In this document: piece after piece, positions 6,938 to 14,983 of the stretch | Numbering within the stretch: position 1 is the first letter of the stretch | Layout: each line of letters opens with the position of its first letter | Assembly (NCBI GenBank): GCA_002426755.1 | Contig: DINI01000026.1 | Location: forward strand, 97,002 to 123,291 | Direction: 5' to 3' | Length of the DNA: 26,290 nucleotides | Source of the DNA: Flavobacteriaceae bacterium UBA5544 | Lineage (GTDB): Bacteria; Bacteroidota; Bacteroidia; Flavobacteriales; Flavobacteriaceae | Position numbers and translations under genes: made by a program | Notes under the pieces: generated by a model | What the model was told of the DNA's origin: nothing | Seen by the model: only the letters and a program-made list of their open reading frames with translations | Databases searched by the model: none

Positions 6938-7681
6938 TTAAATGGTTTGCAGTCGGTTGAGCAATTCGTCCTTTAAAGATTTGCTCACAGGAATAGCTTT
7001 CCTGGCAATAACAATGTGGCTTGTGGCAATTTCGTCAATTTGGGAAATATTGACTATAAATGATCGATGGACTCTGATAAAATGTCTGTCAGGTAATTTT
7101 TCATCCATATCTTTCAAAGTCATTACCATTAAATACTCTTTGCCTTTGGAGTAGATTCTGCAATAATTACGTTCTGCTTCGATATATAGAATGTCCTTGA
7201 TGTCGACCTTTACCATTTTTTCATGATGCCTGACAAAAATGCAATCGCTTAAAATAAAAGGTGAAATGTTAGACATTGTGGCATTGCTTGCAGAATCTTT
7301 TTGACAGTCTATTTGATTGATGGTCAGTTCGATGGCTCGCTGTAAGTCTAATTTTTTAAAAGGCTTGGAAATAAAAGCAAACGGGTTTGTTTCTTTGGCT
7401 CTATTAAAATTGACATCATCAGCATTGGCGGTCAGATAAATGACAGGGATATCATAATCGTTTTGCATGGCTTGTACGGTCTCTATTCCGTCGAGGTCGC
7501 CTTTCAATGAAATGTCCATCAATACAATATCGGGTTGGGTTTGTTTAATATTGGCCAACGCTTCTTCTCCACGAGGTATGATTCCAGTGACTTCATAACC
7601 CAAACTCGACAACTGCAATGATATATTGGCAGCAATAATCATTTCGTCCTCTACAATCAATATTTTAATTGGTTCTGCCAT
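6938..7681 (-). CDS. LytTR-family response regulator
   Basis: 247 residues. Residues about 5-125 form a receiver domain with the acidic pair Glu11/Asp12, phospho-acceptor Asp56 (VLMDISLKG), Thr84 and Lys106 (FISKPF). Residues about 148-245 form a LytTR DNA-binding domain, with VKVDIKDILYIEAERNYCRIY, MTLKDMDEKLP, HFIRVHRSFIVNISQID and IPVSKSLKDEL. LytTR proteins bind DNA as dimers on paired sites upstream of a few target promoters. It follows the histidine kinase with a TAATG overlap, so kinase and regulator are coupled. The gene ends 152 bp before the exported-protein run, whose leader carries the bipartite site; that run is its likely target. Confidence 0.95.
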   Translation of the reverse strand: MAEPIKILIVEDEMIIAANISLQLSSLGYEVTGIIPRGEEALANIKQTQPDIVLMDISLKGDLDGIETVQAMQNDYDIPVIYLTANADDVNFNRAKETNPFAFISKPFKKLDLQRAIELTINQIDCQKDSASNATMSNISPFILSDCIFVRHHEKMVKVDIKDILYIEAERNYCRIYSKGKEYLMVMTLKDMDEKLPDRHFIRVHRSFIVNISQIDEIATSHIVIARKAIPVSKSLKDELLNRLQTI

Positions 7682-9564
7682 TATGCTGCTGGTTTGAATT
7701 TAAATTGAATTAAAATGGAAGTACCGTTATCATGCTCTTCAATCATCTTGCCGTCCAATTGTTGCGTCAACAACTGAATGAGTTGTGAACCGAAACCTGT
7801 TCCTTTTGGTGTCGTTCCTATCTCTTTTCCAATACCATTATCAGCTACCCTTAATGTCAATATTTCTGGTGTTGATTGTGACAAGCTGATAAGGATATTT
7901 CCTTTTCCATCATTTGGAAAGGCATATTTCAAAGCATTGGTGAGTAGCTCGTTGACAATCAAACCGATCGGAACAGCGGTATCAACATCCAACTCTAAAT
8001 TATCCATAGCACATTCTATCTTCACTTTGTCTTCTGCATTAAACGTATCTAGAATTCCTTCACCAAGATTCAAGAAATAGTCTTTCATTTCGATGCTACC
8101 CAAGTTTTCTCCTTGATACAATTTCTGGTGGATAATACCCATGGATTGAACACGATTTTGACTGGCCATCATGGCATCTTTCGTGGCAGAATCTTCCAAC
8201 TGTGCGGATTGTAAAGCGAGAAGACTTTTGACCAATTCGAGATTATTTTTTACGCGATGATGGATTTCTTTCAGAAGCAGTTCATTCTGTTTGTTTTTTG
8301 TATCCAATTCCGAATTTAACAGTTGTAATTCCTGGTTTTTCTTCTGACGTTTTCTATAATAGTAGAGGAGCCCGAATAAAATGAAGGCCAATAATACAGC
8401 TAAAACGATATATAGTGTCTGTGTTCTTTTTTGGTGTGCAATTTGTTCATTCTGAAAATAGATTGTTGCATTTTTCTGTCCGGTCAAATATTTCTTTTCT
8501 GCTTCCGCTTCCAGACCAAAAATGGTGTTATCCTTAAATTCTTCGTGAGCCGAAGCATATAGATGATGGTAATAAAGCGCCATTTTATAATCACCAAGAG
8601 ATTCGTAAATATTTGATACATGCATATAATTTTCCCATAGATTCCGAACTCTGCCCGACTTCTTCATGATATCTATGGCTCTTAAATTATAAGGCAAGGC
8701 TTCTGCATATTTTCCTTGCATCAAATAAACGTGACCGATATTTGCTAATGAAGGAATTAAATAGCGCTCTAATCCCAACTTTTCTGAATTGTCATAATTG
8801 GCCTGATAATCCGCTATGGCATCATCATATCTGTCCATATATTTATAAATATTGCCTCGCCAATTGATGGCTGCCATCATTGGAATACCTGTTTCTCCTA
8901 GGCTTTTATATATATTGATGGCTTTGTTGATGGTTTTTAAAGCTTCGTGATGTTCGACATCTGCAAATAGCATGTCAAATGCTTTCAATCGATACGTATT
9001 GGCTAAATCTTCAGGAAAATCTAAAGGTTCGAGAATGGCAATAGCCTTATCGCACCATTCGATACCTTGTGAATAACTTCGTTCGTAGTATTTGAGTTCG
9101 CCGATGGCCGCATAACAAATGGCGATACCTCGTTTGTTTTTAGTCTTTTCAAAAATATCTAGAGCTTTATACGCGTACTCATTGGCCTGCGCATAATCGG
9201 CTTTTACCAATAACAATTCCTCCCGTTTTAAATAAGTGAATGCGAGTTGGTCATCATTTTTTTGTTCTAAATAGATGTCTTTTAGTTTATCTACATAGAA
9301 AAAAGCTGAATCAATTTTAGAATAATCCCTATGATATGTGATTAGAAAATTATAGGTTTTGGCAAGAGCATCTTTATTGTCTGTTTTTTTTGAAAGCACA
9401 ATTGCTTTATAGGATTTTGTAGCTATTTGAGTTGAATCTTTGGGGATTTTGACATGAGAATCCAGCCAATCCAATAAAGAATCCAACTTTGCCGAATCAG
9501 GATTTTGAGCATTGAAAAAGGATGTACATAAAAGTACAAAAACAATGGTTAGTTGCTGTTTCAT
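7681..9564 (-). CDS. TPR-containing sensor histidine kinase (HisKA_2 type)
   Basis: 627 residues: signal peptide (cut after about FFNAQ, residue 20), a periplasmic sensor of about six or seven tetratricopeptide-like helix pairs (about 55-345), one membrane segment (382-403) and a cytoplasmic kinase. The phospho-acceptor box is LLKEIHHRVKNNL (430-442, His435/His436), the HisKA_2 signature. The ATPase domain has N-box NELLTNALKYAFP (538-550), DNGIGK (575-580) and KGTGFGSQL (587-595). All catalytic blocks are intact. Kinases with this TPR-TM-HisKA_2 layout are usual in Bacteroidota and pair with LytTR or LuxR-type regulators; here the partner is the overlapping LytTR gene. The TPR part presumably senses a protein or peptide at the envelope. 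Confidence 0.94.
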   Translation of the reverse strand: MKQQLTIVFVLLCTSFFNAQNPDSAKLDSLLDWLDSHVKIPKDSTQIATKSYKAIVLSKKTDNKDALAKTYNFLITYHRDYSKIDSAFFYVDKLKDIYLEQKNDDQLAFTYLKREELLLVKADYAQANEYAYKALDIFEKTKNKRGIAICYAAIGELKYYERSYSQGIEWCDKAIAILEPLDFPEDLANTYRLKAFDMLFADVEHHEALKTINKAINIYKSLGETGIPMMAAINWRGNIYKYMDRYDDAIADYQANYDNSEKLGLERYLIPSLANIGHVYLMQGKYAEALPYNLRAIDIMKKSGRVRNLWENYMHVSNIYESLGDYKMALYYHHLYASAHEEFKDNTIFGLEAEAEKKYLTGQKNATIYFQNEQIAHQKRTQTLYIVLAVLLAFILFGLLYYYRKRQKKNQELQLLNSELDTKNKQNELLLKEIHHRVKNNLELVKSLLALQSAQLEDSATKDAMMASQNRVQSMGIIHQKLYQGENLGSIEMKDYFLNLGEGILDTFNAEDKVKIECAMDNLELDVDTAVPIGLIVNELLTNALKYAFPNDGKGNILISLSQSTPEILTLRVADNGIGKEIGTTPKGTGFGSQLIQLLTQQLDGKMIEEHDNGTSILIQFKFKPAA

Positions 9565-9594
9565 AAGTCTTTATTAACGCTATTAACAAGACTT
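9565..9594 (-). promoter_or_regulatory. Leader hairpin abutting the histidine kinase start codon
   Basis: AAGTCTT (9565-9571) and AAGACTT (9588-9594) are perfect inverted arms around 16 nt, and the proximal arm touches the ATG at 9562-9564. In the mRNA the stem would fold immediately before the start codon and could hinder ribosome entry. The arms are short and AT-rich, so stability is modest. Confidence 0.35.
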
Positions 9595-9611
9595 GAGGGG
9601 AAAGTTTAAAG

Positions 9612-9629
9612 GTAAGCAAATTTTCTTAC
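9612..9629. promoter_or_regulatory. 18-bp near-perfect palindrome upstream of the kinase gene
   Basis: GTAAGCAAATTTTCTTAC is self-complementary at 16 of 18 positions and lies about 48 bp upstream of the kinase start. The minus strand of its centre contains AAAATTTG, one mismatch from the TAnnTTTG box, so the palindrome may overlap the promoter. It differs from the bipartite sites at 2859 and 6854. Confidence 0.4.
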
Positions 9630-9723
9630 ACTTGATAAAGTAAGCTCTTTTTGATATAATTATTCTATAGAAAAGGTAGGATTTTTTTTAACTAGGCTTT
9701 AAATCACATAAGAAACCCAAAGC

Positions 9724-10782
9724 TTAAAGGCGTTCCTTATCGGTGGCTGTATCCTCTCTGCCATACTCAATGCGATAGATTCTAACCATTGCCATAAACA
9801 AACTGATAAGCAAAGGTCCAAAAATCAATCCTATAAAACCAAAAATCGGAACACCCACAATGACGCCTATCAAGGTGACCAATGGATGTACATCATCAAG
9901 CTTTTTTAGCACATATAAACGAATGATGTTATCGGTGGAGCCAACCACAATAAAACCATATAGGAGAATTCCCCAAGCCTGAAAGTTATCCCCAGAAGAA
10001 AGAGAAATGACAAACACAGGAAGAATCCCAAGGAGTGTACCAACAAAAGGAATCATGGAACCAACAGTTGTAATCACAAACCAAAAAAGTGGTTCTTCAA
10101 CTCCAAAAATCCAAAATCCGATAAGGGCAATAACACCTTGTGCAATGGCTACTAAAGGGATACCAAGTGCATTGGAACGCACCATTGCCTGTACTTCATC
10201 TCCAATTTCGACAAGGTTTTCCCTACTCATCGGAATGTATTCCTTAAGAGACTCTCGAAGTGTTCTGCGATTGGTTAACATATAGTAAAGCAAAAAATAC
10301 ATCAAACCAATGGCAATAAACGCATTGAAAGTACCACCAACAAGATTTTGTAAATTTTCAGAAATCCAACTCGTGATGGCTCCAGTATCTATTTTGGAAT
10401 TGAGGTCAAATCCAGCGTACTGCTCTACTTTCCCAATCTGATCTTTTACAGCTTTAATGACTTGTTCGCTATTTTCGACTGCTTTACCAATTTTGTTGCC
10501 CAACATCATAACGATGCCAACAATTGGGAGTAAAATGCAAACGAATGACATCAACATGAGCATTATGGCTGCTAATGTGGGATTCCATTTTTTTTTGTTG
10601 ACGAGCTTGGCCATCCATTTTCGCAATAAAATATAGATAGTCACAGCCCCAAGTACACCTGTGAGGTAAGGCAACATCTCCCTGAAAATGAGGCTTCCCA
10701 TGAAAAGAATGAGAAGAAGGACAAATATTTGACGAATGATTTTTGCTGGTATCTGTTCCATTTGAAACCGTTGTATATTCAA
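9724..10782 (-). CDS. AI-2E family transporter (PerM/YdiK-type membrane protein)
   Basis: 352 residues with about eight membrane segments. The pattern is that of the AI-2E/PerM family: an N-terminal pair of helices (IFVLLLILFMGSLIF, VLGAVTIYILLRKW), another after NPTLAAIMLMLMSFVCILLPIVG, a soluble amphipathic stretch (about 95-145) and a C-terminal group ending GVIVGVPIFGFIGLIFGPLL (the family's 'GxxxGP' end) and a short polar tail. Despite the name, most members are not shown to move autoinducer-2; some act as exporters or Na+/H+ antiporters. ATG codons at 10782 and at 10761 are both possible; the first is taken. It stands alone between the kinase operon and lysA. Confidence 0.9.
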   Translation of the reverse strand: MNIQRFQMEQIPAKIIRQIFVLLLILFMGSLIFREMLPYLTGVLGAVTIYILLRKWMAKLVNKKKWNPTLAAIMLMLMSFVCILLPIVGIVMMLGNKIGKAVENSEQVIKAVKDQIGKVEQYAGFDLNSKIDTGAITSWISENLQNLVGGTFNAFIAIGLMYFLLYYMLTNRRTLRESLKEYIPMSRENLVEIGDEVQAMVRSNALGIPLVAIAQGVIALIGFWIFGVEEPLFWFVITTVGSMIPFVGTLLGILPVFVISLSSGDNFQAWGILLYGFIVVGSTDNIIRLYVLKKLDDVHPLVTLIGVIVGVPIFGFIGLIFGPLLISLFMAMVRIYRIEYGREDTATDKERL

Positions 10783-10865
10783 ATTGAAGATTGATTTCTT
10801 CGATTTAAAGATACAGCAAGTTTATGAAATTTCAACACTTCAAAAATGCCCACACCAATTTATTA

Positions 10866-12074
10866 TTAACTCAAATCGATCTCAATTTGGTTTTTTAGGA
10901 TGTCATCAAAAGTTTCGCGTTTTCTTATGAGGTGAGCTTCATTCTTATGCCATAAAACTTCCGCCGGTCTGTAGCGTGAGTTATAATTACTCGACATTGT
11001 GAAACAATATGCTCCAGCATTTTTAAAACACAAGATGTCACCTTCTGTAATTTCGTTGATGCGTCTGTTATTGGCGAATGTATCTGTTTCACAGATATAA
11101 CCTACGACCGAATAAAATCGCTCACGACCTTTGGTATTTGTAATATTCACGATGTCATGTTGTGAACCATAGAGCATCGGACGAATCAAATGATTGAAAC
11201 CAGAGTCGATTTGAGCAAAAACCGTTGAAGTTGTTTGTTTTACAACATTTACTTTTGTCAAGAAGAATCCTGCTTCACTGACTAAAAATTTTCCGGGCTC
11301 AAAGGCTAACGTCAAGTCTCTTCCGTATTCTCTACAAAATTCGTTGAAACGTTTGCTTAATTTTTTGCCTAACTCTTCAATATTGGTTTCAATGTCACCA
11401 TCTTTATATGGCACTTTAAAACCAGAGCCAAAATCGATAAATTCTAAATCCTTGAAATGAGTTGCAGTGTCAAAGAGGATTTCGCTTGCGTACAAAAACA
11501 CGTCGATATCCAAAATGTCGCTTCCGGTGTGCATATGAATACCATTAATGTTCATTTTGGTATTTTCTACAATTCGGAAGAGATGTGGTAACTGATGAAT
11601 TGAAATTCCGAATTTACTATCAATATGTCCAACAGAAATATTCGTGTTACCACCAGCCATTACATGCGGGTTGATACGGACACAAACGGGAGTTTTTGGG
11701 TGTCGAGTTCCAAACTGTTCTAAAATAGAAAGATTATCAATGTTTATTTGAACGCCAAGTTCGGCCGCCATTTCAATTTCTTCCAAAGAAACTCCGTTTG
11801 GCGTATAAATAATCTGTTCAGGCGAAAAACCGGCAACCAAGCCCAATCTTACTTCTTGAATGGAAACAGTGTCGAGTCCAGAGCCCAATGTGTTGAACAA
11901 TTTTAATACTGAAATATTTGATAATGCCTTTACAGCATAATTGATTCTCAATTGCTTAACCTTATTGAATGCTGATGTCAAACGTTTATATTGGGACGTG
12001 ATTTTTTCGGAATCATAAACGTAAACAGGACTTCCATAGTCACTGGCAATCTTTAATAAGGTTTCATTTTTCAT
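10866..12074 (-). CDS. lysA: Diaminopimelate decarboxylase
   Basis: 402 residues, the usual length. It removes the D-carboxyl of meso-diaminopimelate to give L-lysine, the last step of the DAP route, in the cytoplasm. Visible features of this fold-type III PLP enzyme are the PLP lysine Lys49 in YAVKA, HMHTGSDI for the barrel, FIDFGSGFKVPY (glycine-rich phosphate binding), EPGKFLV, the catalytic Cys in VGYICETDTFAN (contributed across the dimer) and GAYCFTMSSNYNSRYRPAEVL at the C-terminus. It is transcribed alone and divergently from sucC, with a plausible promoter at 12099-12130. Confidence 0.97.
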   Translation of the reverse strand: MKNETLLKIASDYGSPVYVYDSEKITSQYKRLTSAFNKVKQLRINYAVKALSNISVLKLFNTLGSGLDTVSIQEVRLGLVAGFSPEQIIYTPNGVSLEEIEMAAELGVQINIDNLSILEQFGTRHPKTPVCVRINPHVMAGGNTNISVGHIDSKFGISIHQLPHLFRIVENTKMNINGIHMHTGSDILDIDVFLYASEILFDTATHFKDLEFIDFGSGFKVPYKDGDIETNIEELGKKLSKRFNEFCREYGRDLTLAFEPGKFLVSEAGFFLTKVNVVKQTTSTVFAQIDSGFNHLIRPMLYGSQHDIVNITNTKGRERFYSVVGYICETDTFANNRRINEITEGDILCFKNAGAYCFTMSSNYNSRYRPAEVLWHKNEAHLIRKRETFDDILKNQIEIDLS

Positions 12075-12098
12075 GATAAATAAATTAGTTTAAGCCGG

Positions 12099-12130
12099 CA
12101 AATTTAAAATTTGTGTTTGATAATTCTCAT
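12099..12130 (-). promoter_or_regulatory. Candidate promoter of lysA
   Basis: On the minus strand TAAATTTG (12106-12099) fits the Bacteroidota -7 box TAnnTTTG, 25 bp upstream of the start codon. At the -33 position, 21 bp further up, stands ATG (12130-12128), not the consensus TTG. Confidence 0.45.
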
Positions 12131-12200
12131 AAAAAATCTAGTTATTAACATATTAATAACTCAAAAGACTAAAACTATACAATACTAAATGGAAAAAACA

Positions 12201-12231
12201 TTGCTAAAAACACTTATGTTAATTACTTTTG
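12201..12231 (+). promoter_or_regulatory. Promoter of sucC
   Basis: TTG (12201-12203), a 20-bp spacer and TACTTTTG (12224-12231) match both halves of the Bacteroidota primary-sigma promoter (TTG, 19-21 bp, TAnnTTTG). The start codon is 26 bp downstream, giving a leader of roughly 15-20 nt. Confidence 0.75.
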
Positions 12232-12256
12232 TGCTGCAATAATTAGACTTATTAAG

Positions 12257-13447
12257 ATGAATTTACACGAATATCAAGGAAAAGCGATTTTAAACAGTTT
12301 TGGTGTACGTATCCAGAGAGGTATTGTCGCACATAATGCACATGAAGCTGTGGCTGCTGCAAAACAATTGACAGTAGAAACAGGTACAGGATGGCACGTT
12401 ATAAAAGCTCAAATCCATGCAGGTGGTCGAGGAAAAGGTGGAGGCGTTAAGCTTGCAAAAAACCTAAAGGAAGTGGAAGAAATTGCTGGTAACATTATAG
12501 GAATGCAATTGATTACACCTCAAACATCTAAAGAAGGCAAAAAGGTACATCAAGTATTGGTGGCTGAAGACGTTTATTATCCAGGTGCTAGTGAAACGAG
12601 TGAATTCTACGTATCGGTGTTGTTAAATCGTGCAACAGGACGAAACATGATTATGTATTCTACTGAAGGTGGAATGGACATTGAGACTGTTGCTGAAGAA
12701 ACGCCACACCTTATTTTTACTGAAGAAGTTGATCCTTCTGTAGGTTTAATGCCTTTTCAGGCTAGACGAATTGCTTTCAATCTAGGATTGTCTGGAAATG
12801 CATTTAAAGAAATGACCAAATTCGTTACCTCATTATATACAGCGTATGTAAAATCGGACGCTTCTTTATTTGAAATCAATCCAGTTTTGAAAACGAGCGA
12901 TGATAAAATTATGGCTGTTGATGCTAAAGTTACTATTGACGACAATGCATTGTACAGACACAGCGACTATGAAAATCTACGTGATTTGCGCGAAGAAAAT
13001 GCAATTGAAGTCGAAGCTAAAGCTGTTGGATTAAATTACGTTGACCTTGATGGAAACGTTGGGTGTATGGTGAATGGCGCCGGATTGGCGATGGCAACAA
13101 TGGATCTGATTAAACAAGCAGGCGGTGAGCCGGCAAATTTCTTGGATGTGGGCGGAACTGCAGATGCAGCAAGAGTGGAAGCTGCGTTTAGAATCATTTT
13201 AAAAGATCCAGCCGTAAAAGCTATTTTGATTAATATTTTTGGTGGAATTGTACGTTGCGATAGAGTGGCGCAAGGAGTAATTGATGCCTATAAGAATATG
13301 GGAACCATCAATGTGCCTATCATCGTACGTTTGCAAGGTACCAATGCAGACATTGCTAAAGACCTAATTGATAAATCTGGTTTGGACGTGATGAGTGCTA
13401 CGGAATTTCAAGAAGCAGCTGATAAAGTACAAGCTGTTTTGGCTTAA
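12257..13447 (+). CDS. sucC: Succinyl-CoA ligase (ADP-forming) beta subunit
   Basis: 396 residues. The beta subunit binds ATP and succinate in the TCA cycle enzyme that converts succinyl-CoA to succinate with substrate-level phosphorylation. It starts MNLHEYQGKAIL, has the ATP-grasp loop HAGGRGKGGGVKLA, the metal site SLFEINPVLKTSD, the glycine-rich NGAGLAMATMD followed by FLDVGGTAD, and INIFGGIVRCD near the C-terminus. Length is slightly above the E. coli protein. It is monocistronic: a matching promoter precedes it and a strong terminator follows. The alpha-subunit gene (sucD) is not next to it and must be elsewhere, which is usual in flavobacteria. The ATG at 12257 fits the family N-terminus exactly. 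Confidence 0.98.
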   Translation: MNLHEYQGKAILNSFGVRIQRGIVAHNAHEAVAAAKQLTVETGTGWHVIKAQIHAGGRGKGGGVKLAKNLKEVEEIAGNIIGMQLITPQTSKEGKKVHQVLVAEDVYYPGASETSEFYVSVLLNRATGRNMIMYSTEGGMDIETVAEETPHLIFTEEVDPSVGLMPFQARRIAFNLGLSGNAFKEMTKFVTSLYTAYVKSDASLFEINPVLKTSDDKIMAVDAKVTIDDNALYRHSDYENLRDLREENAIEVEAKAVGLNYVDLDGNVGCMVNGAGLAMATMDLIKQAGGEPANFLDVGGTADAARVEAAFRIILKDPAVKAILINIFGGIVRCDRVAQGVIDAYKNMGTINVPIIVRLQGTNADIAKDLIDKSGLDVMSATEFQEAADKVQAVLA

Positions 13448-13470
13448 AACATAAAGTAATTTGATTAGAG

Positions 13471-13504
13471 AAGCGTCATGTAATTTACATGGCGCTTTTT
13501 TTTT
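13471..13504 (+). terminator. Intrinsic terminator of sucC
   Basis: AAGCGTCATGTAA and TTACATGGCGCTT form a 13-bp stem with one G-T-type mismatch and almost no loop, followed by nine T residues. It lies 24 bp after the sucC stop. Confidence 0.92.
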
Positions 13505-13599
13505 ACGAATGTTAAGGATTGGTTAATACTTCTTTTGAGTGTAACAATTAAAAATTACAGTCGTCTTTCTTATATCAATCATTAATAAATCAAATAATT

Positions 13600-13938
13600 A
13601 TGAAATCAATCAAAATGCTTTTACTAGCCGTAGCAGTTACGTTTAGTAGTGTGCTTTCAGCAAGCACTGCACCAAAAAATGCTGAAACAAATGCAATTAC
13701 CACGGATGTAGCAAAACGTTTAGAGAAACCAAAATTCATTTTAGAAAAAGATGTCTTGACCAAGGTTACTCTGACGGTAAACAAAGACAATGAACTTGTA
13801 GTTCTATCTGTTGATTCAGAAAATGAACTAATTGTAGATTATATCAAAAGCCGATTAAACTACAGCAAAGTATCTGTTCCAATGTATAATAAAGGTAGAA
13901 CTTACATTGTACCTATAAGGTTAACGGTTGAAGAATAG
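13600..13938 (+). CDS. Small exported protein with TonB C-terminal-like fold
   Basis: 112 residues with a signal peptide (MKSIKMLLLAVAVTFSSVLSA, about 20). The mature part has the beta-alpha-beta pattern seen in many small flavobacterial periplasmic proteins related to the TonB C-terminal domain: a strand (KVTLTVNKDNELVVLSV), a helix (ENELIVDYIKSRLNYSKV) and a strand (GRTYIVPIRLTVE). The 'VN.dnElvVLsV...N.....ikxRLNY' pattern is the basis for this. It lacks the Pro-rich and membrane parts of TonB, so it is not an energy transducer by itself. Function unknown. It has its own terminator and no operon partner. Confidence 0.75.
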   Translation: MKSIKMLLLAVAVTFSSVLSASTAPKNAETNAITTDVAKRLEKPKFILEKDVLTKVTLTVNKDNELVVLSVDSENELIVDYIKSRLNYSKVSVPMYNKGRTYIVPIRLTVEE

Positions 13939-13955
13939 TAAATTCTTATTGAATG

Positions 13956-14000
13956 AAAAAACTCCTAATATGATAAATGTTAGGAGTTTTTTTGTTTTTT
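13956..14000 (+). terminator. Intrinsic terminator after the TonB-like small protein
   Basis: ACTCCTAA (13961-13968) pairs with TTAGGAGT (13980-13987) across an 11-nt loop; flanking A and T runs extend the stem and seven T residues plus a second T run follow. The A-rich left side suggests it may also work for opposite-strand transcripts. Confidence 0.88.
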
Positions 14001-14065
14001 GACGCAACCATTATTAAATTTATGCATCTACATTTAAAATAGAAATCAATCAAAATCAATTAATT

Positions 14066-14650
14066 ATGAAAAAGTTACTATTATTAATGTTGTTTACCGC
14101 TCTGTCGATACTGTCATGTTCAGAAGATAATGATGATAATTTAATAGCTGAAAATAACACCAACAAAGTCGCTTTGCTAAAAGTAGATTTTTTGACCAAC
14201 GCATTTGAAGGTGGCAAAGAACTTACCTTTGAATCTTCCTCTAGCTTTACCATTGAAACAAGTTACCAAGCTCCAGGAGATTTTGGAAGCGTACAATTAA
14301 TGTATGATGAATTGGATCAGCCATTATTTGATGGAACCATTATTTGGATGGGATTGGGAGAAAGATTATATCCAGAATCCCTGCAGAATGTTGGTGATTT
14401 CGAAACAATATCAGAACCAGTGGAGATGCCATCAGAAGCTATGTTTGAAAATGTGATGTATAGTGAGTTTGCATATTACCCAGACGACTTGGATTATTCC
14501 CTGCTGTGGGATTCCATCAAGAATTTGAAAATTGTCGAAGACTATACAAGCAATAACCCAAATGCTATGATTAAGGTATTTTTGTACACTCCAAGCGTAG
14601 GAATCGGAAACCCTGCTGACTGGGATTATTATCTAATTCTGAAATCTTGA
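14066..14650 (+). CDS. Lipoprotein of unknown function
   Basis: 194 residues. The N-terminus MKKLLLLMLFTALSILSC is a lipoprotein signal with Cys18, followed by an acidic tether (SEDNDDN). No domain is recognised. The mature part is acidic and rich in aromatic residues, with segments such as FGSVQLMYDELDQPLFDGTI and YDLDYS-like acidic-aromatic stretches; it ends in beta-like DWDYYLILKS. Single gene, between the terminator at 13956-14000 and the convergent DUF1456 gene. Probably sorted to the outer membrane. Confidence 0.8.
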   Translation: MKKLLLLMLFTALSILSCSEDNDDNLIAENNTNKVALLKVDFLTNAFEGGKELTFESSSSFTIETSYQAPGDFGSVQLMYDELDQPLFDGTIIWMGLGERLYPESLQNVGDFETISEPVEMPSEAMFENVMYSEFAYYPDDLDYSLLWDSIKNLKIVEDYTSNNPNAMIKVFLYTPSVGIGNPADWDYYLILKS

Positions 14651-14690
14651 CCCTTAAAAAATATATTAAGTCGTAATCAGAGAGAAGCGT

Positions 14691-14927
14691 TTACTTTTTC
14701 CCTTTTTCTGGCATTGGACCACGTAAATGTATAACCAAGCCATTAAGGAAATTCCTTAAGATCTGGTCACCGCATTCCATATATTTAGGATGGTCTTCTT
14801 TTCTAAAAAAGGCACCCAATTCGCTTTTGGTGATTCTAAAATCTACCAACTCCAAGATCTTTACTATTTCATCATCGCGAAGTTTTAATGCGACTCGTAA
14901 TTTTTTAAATATATCGTTGTTATTCAT
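14691..14927 (-). CDS. DUF1456 protein, single-repeat form (YehS-like)
   Basis: 78 residues. NNDIFKKLRVALKLRDDEIVKILEL, followed by ELGAFFRKEDHPKYMECGD and ILRNFLNGLVIHLRG, is the DUF1456 repeat (compare E. coli YehS: NDILRxxRY, WLRKEDE, FLNGLI). YehS-type proteins carry two such repeats in about 155 residues; this one has exactly one and ends in a basic tail (PMPEKGKK). The frame is clean and the stop is followed directly by the convergent gene's end, so it looks like a natural short form, not a truncation. Function of the family is unknown. Confidence 0.85.
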   Translation of the reverse strand: MNNNDIFKKLRVALKLRDDEIVKILELVDFRITKSELGAFFRKEDHPKYMECGDQILRNFLNGLVIHLRGPMPEKGKK

Positions 14928-14983
14928 TATTATAGTTCTTTTAAGTTTTTTTATGGAGCTAGAATCAAAGGATAATACCTTTC

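Noticed and set aside
9724..10782. AI-2E transporter considered as evidence of quorum sensing
   Set aside because: The family name is historical and no luxS or signalling gene is adjacent.
12257..13447. sucC without sucD considered as a broken operon
   Set aside because: It has its own complete promoter and strong terminator; separate loci for the two subunits are usual in this group.
14691..14927. DUF1456 gene considered as a pseudogene
   Set aside because: No leftover second repeat is visible in the 40 bp before the next gene's end, and the frame is clean.
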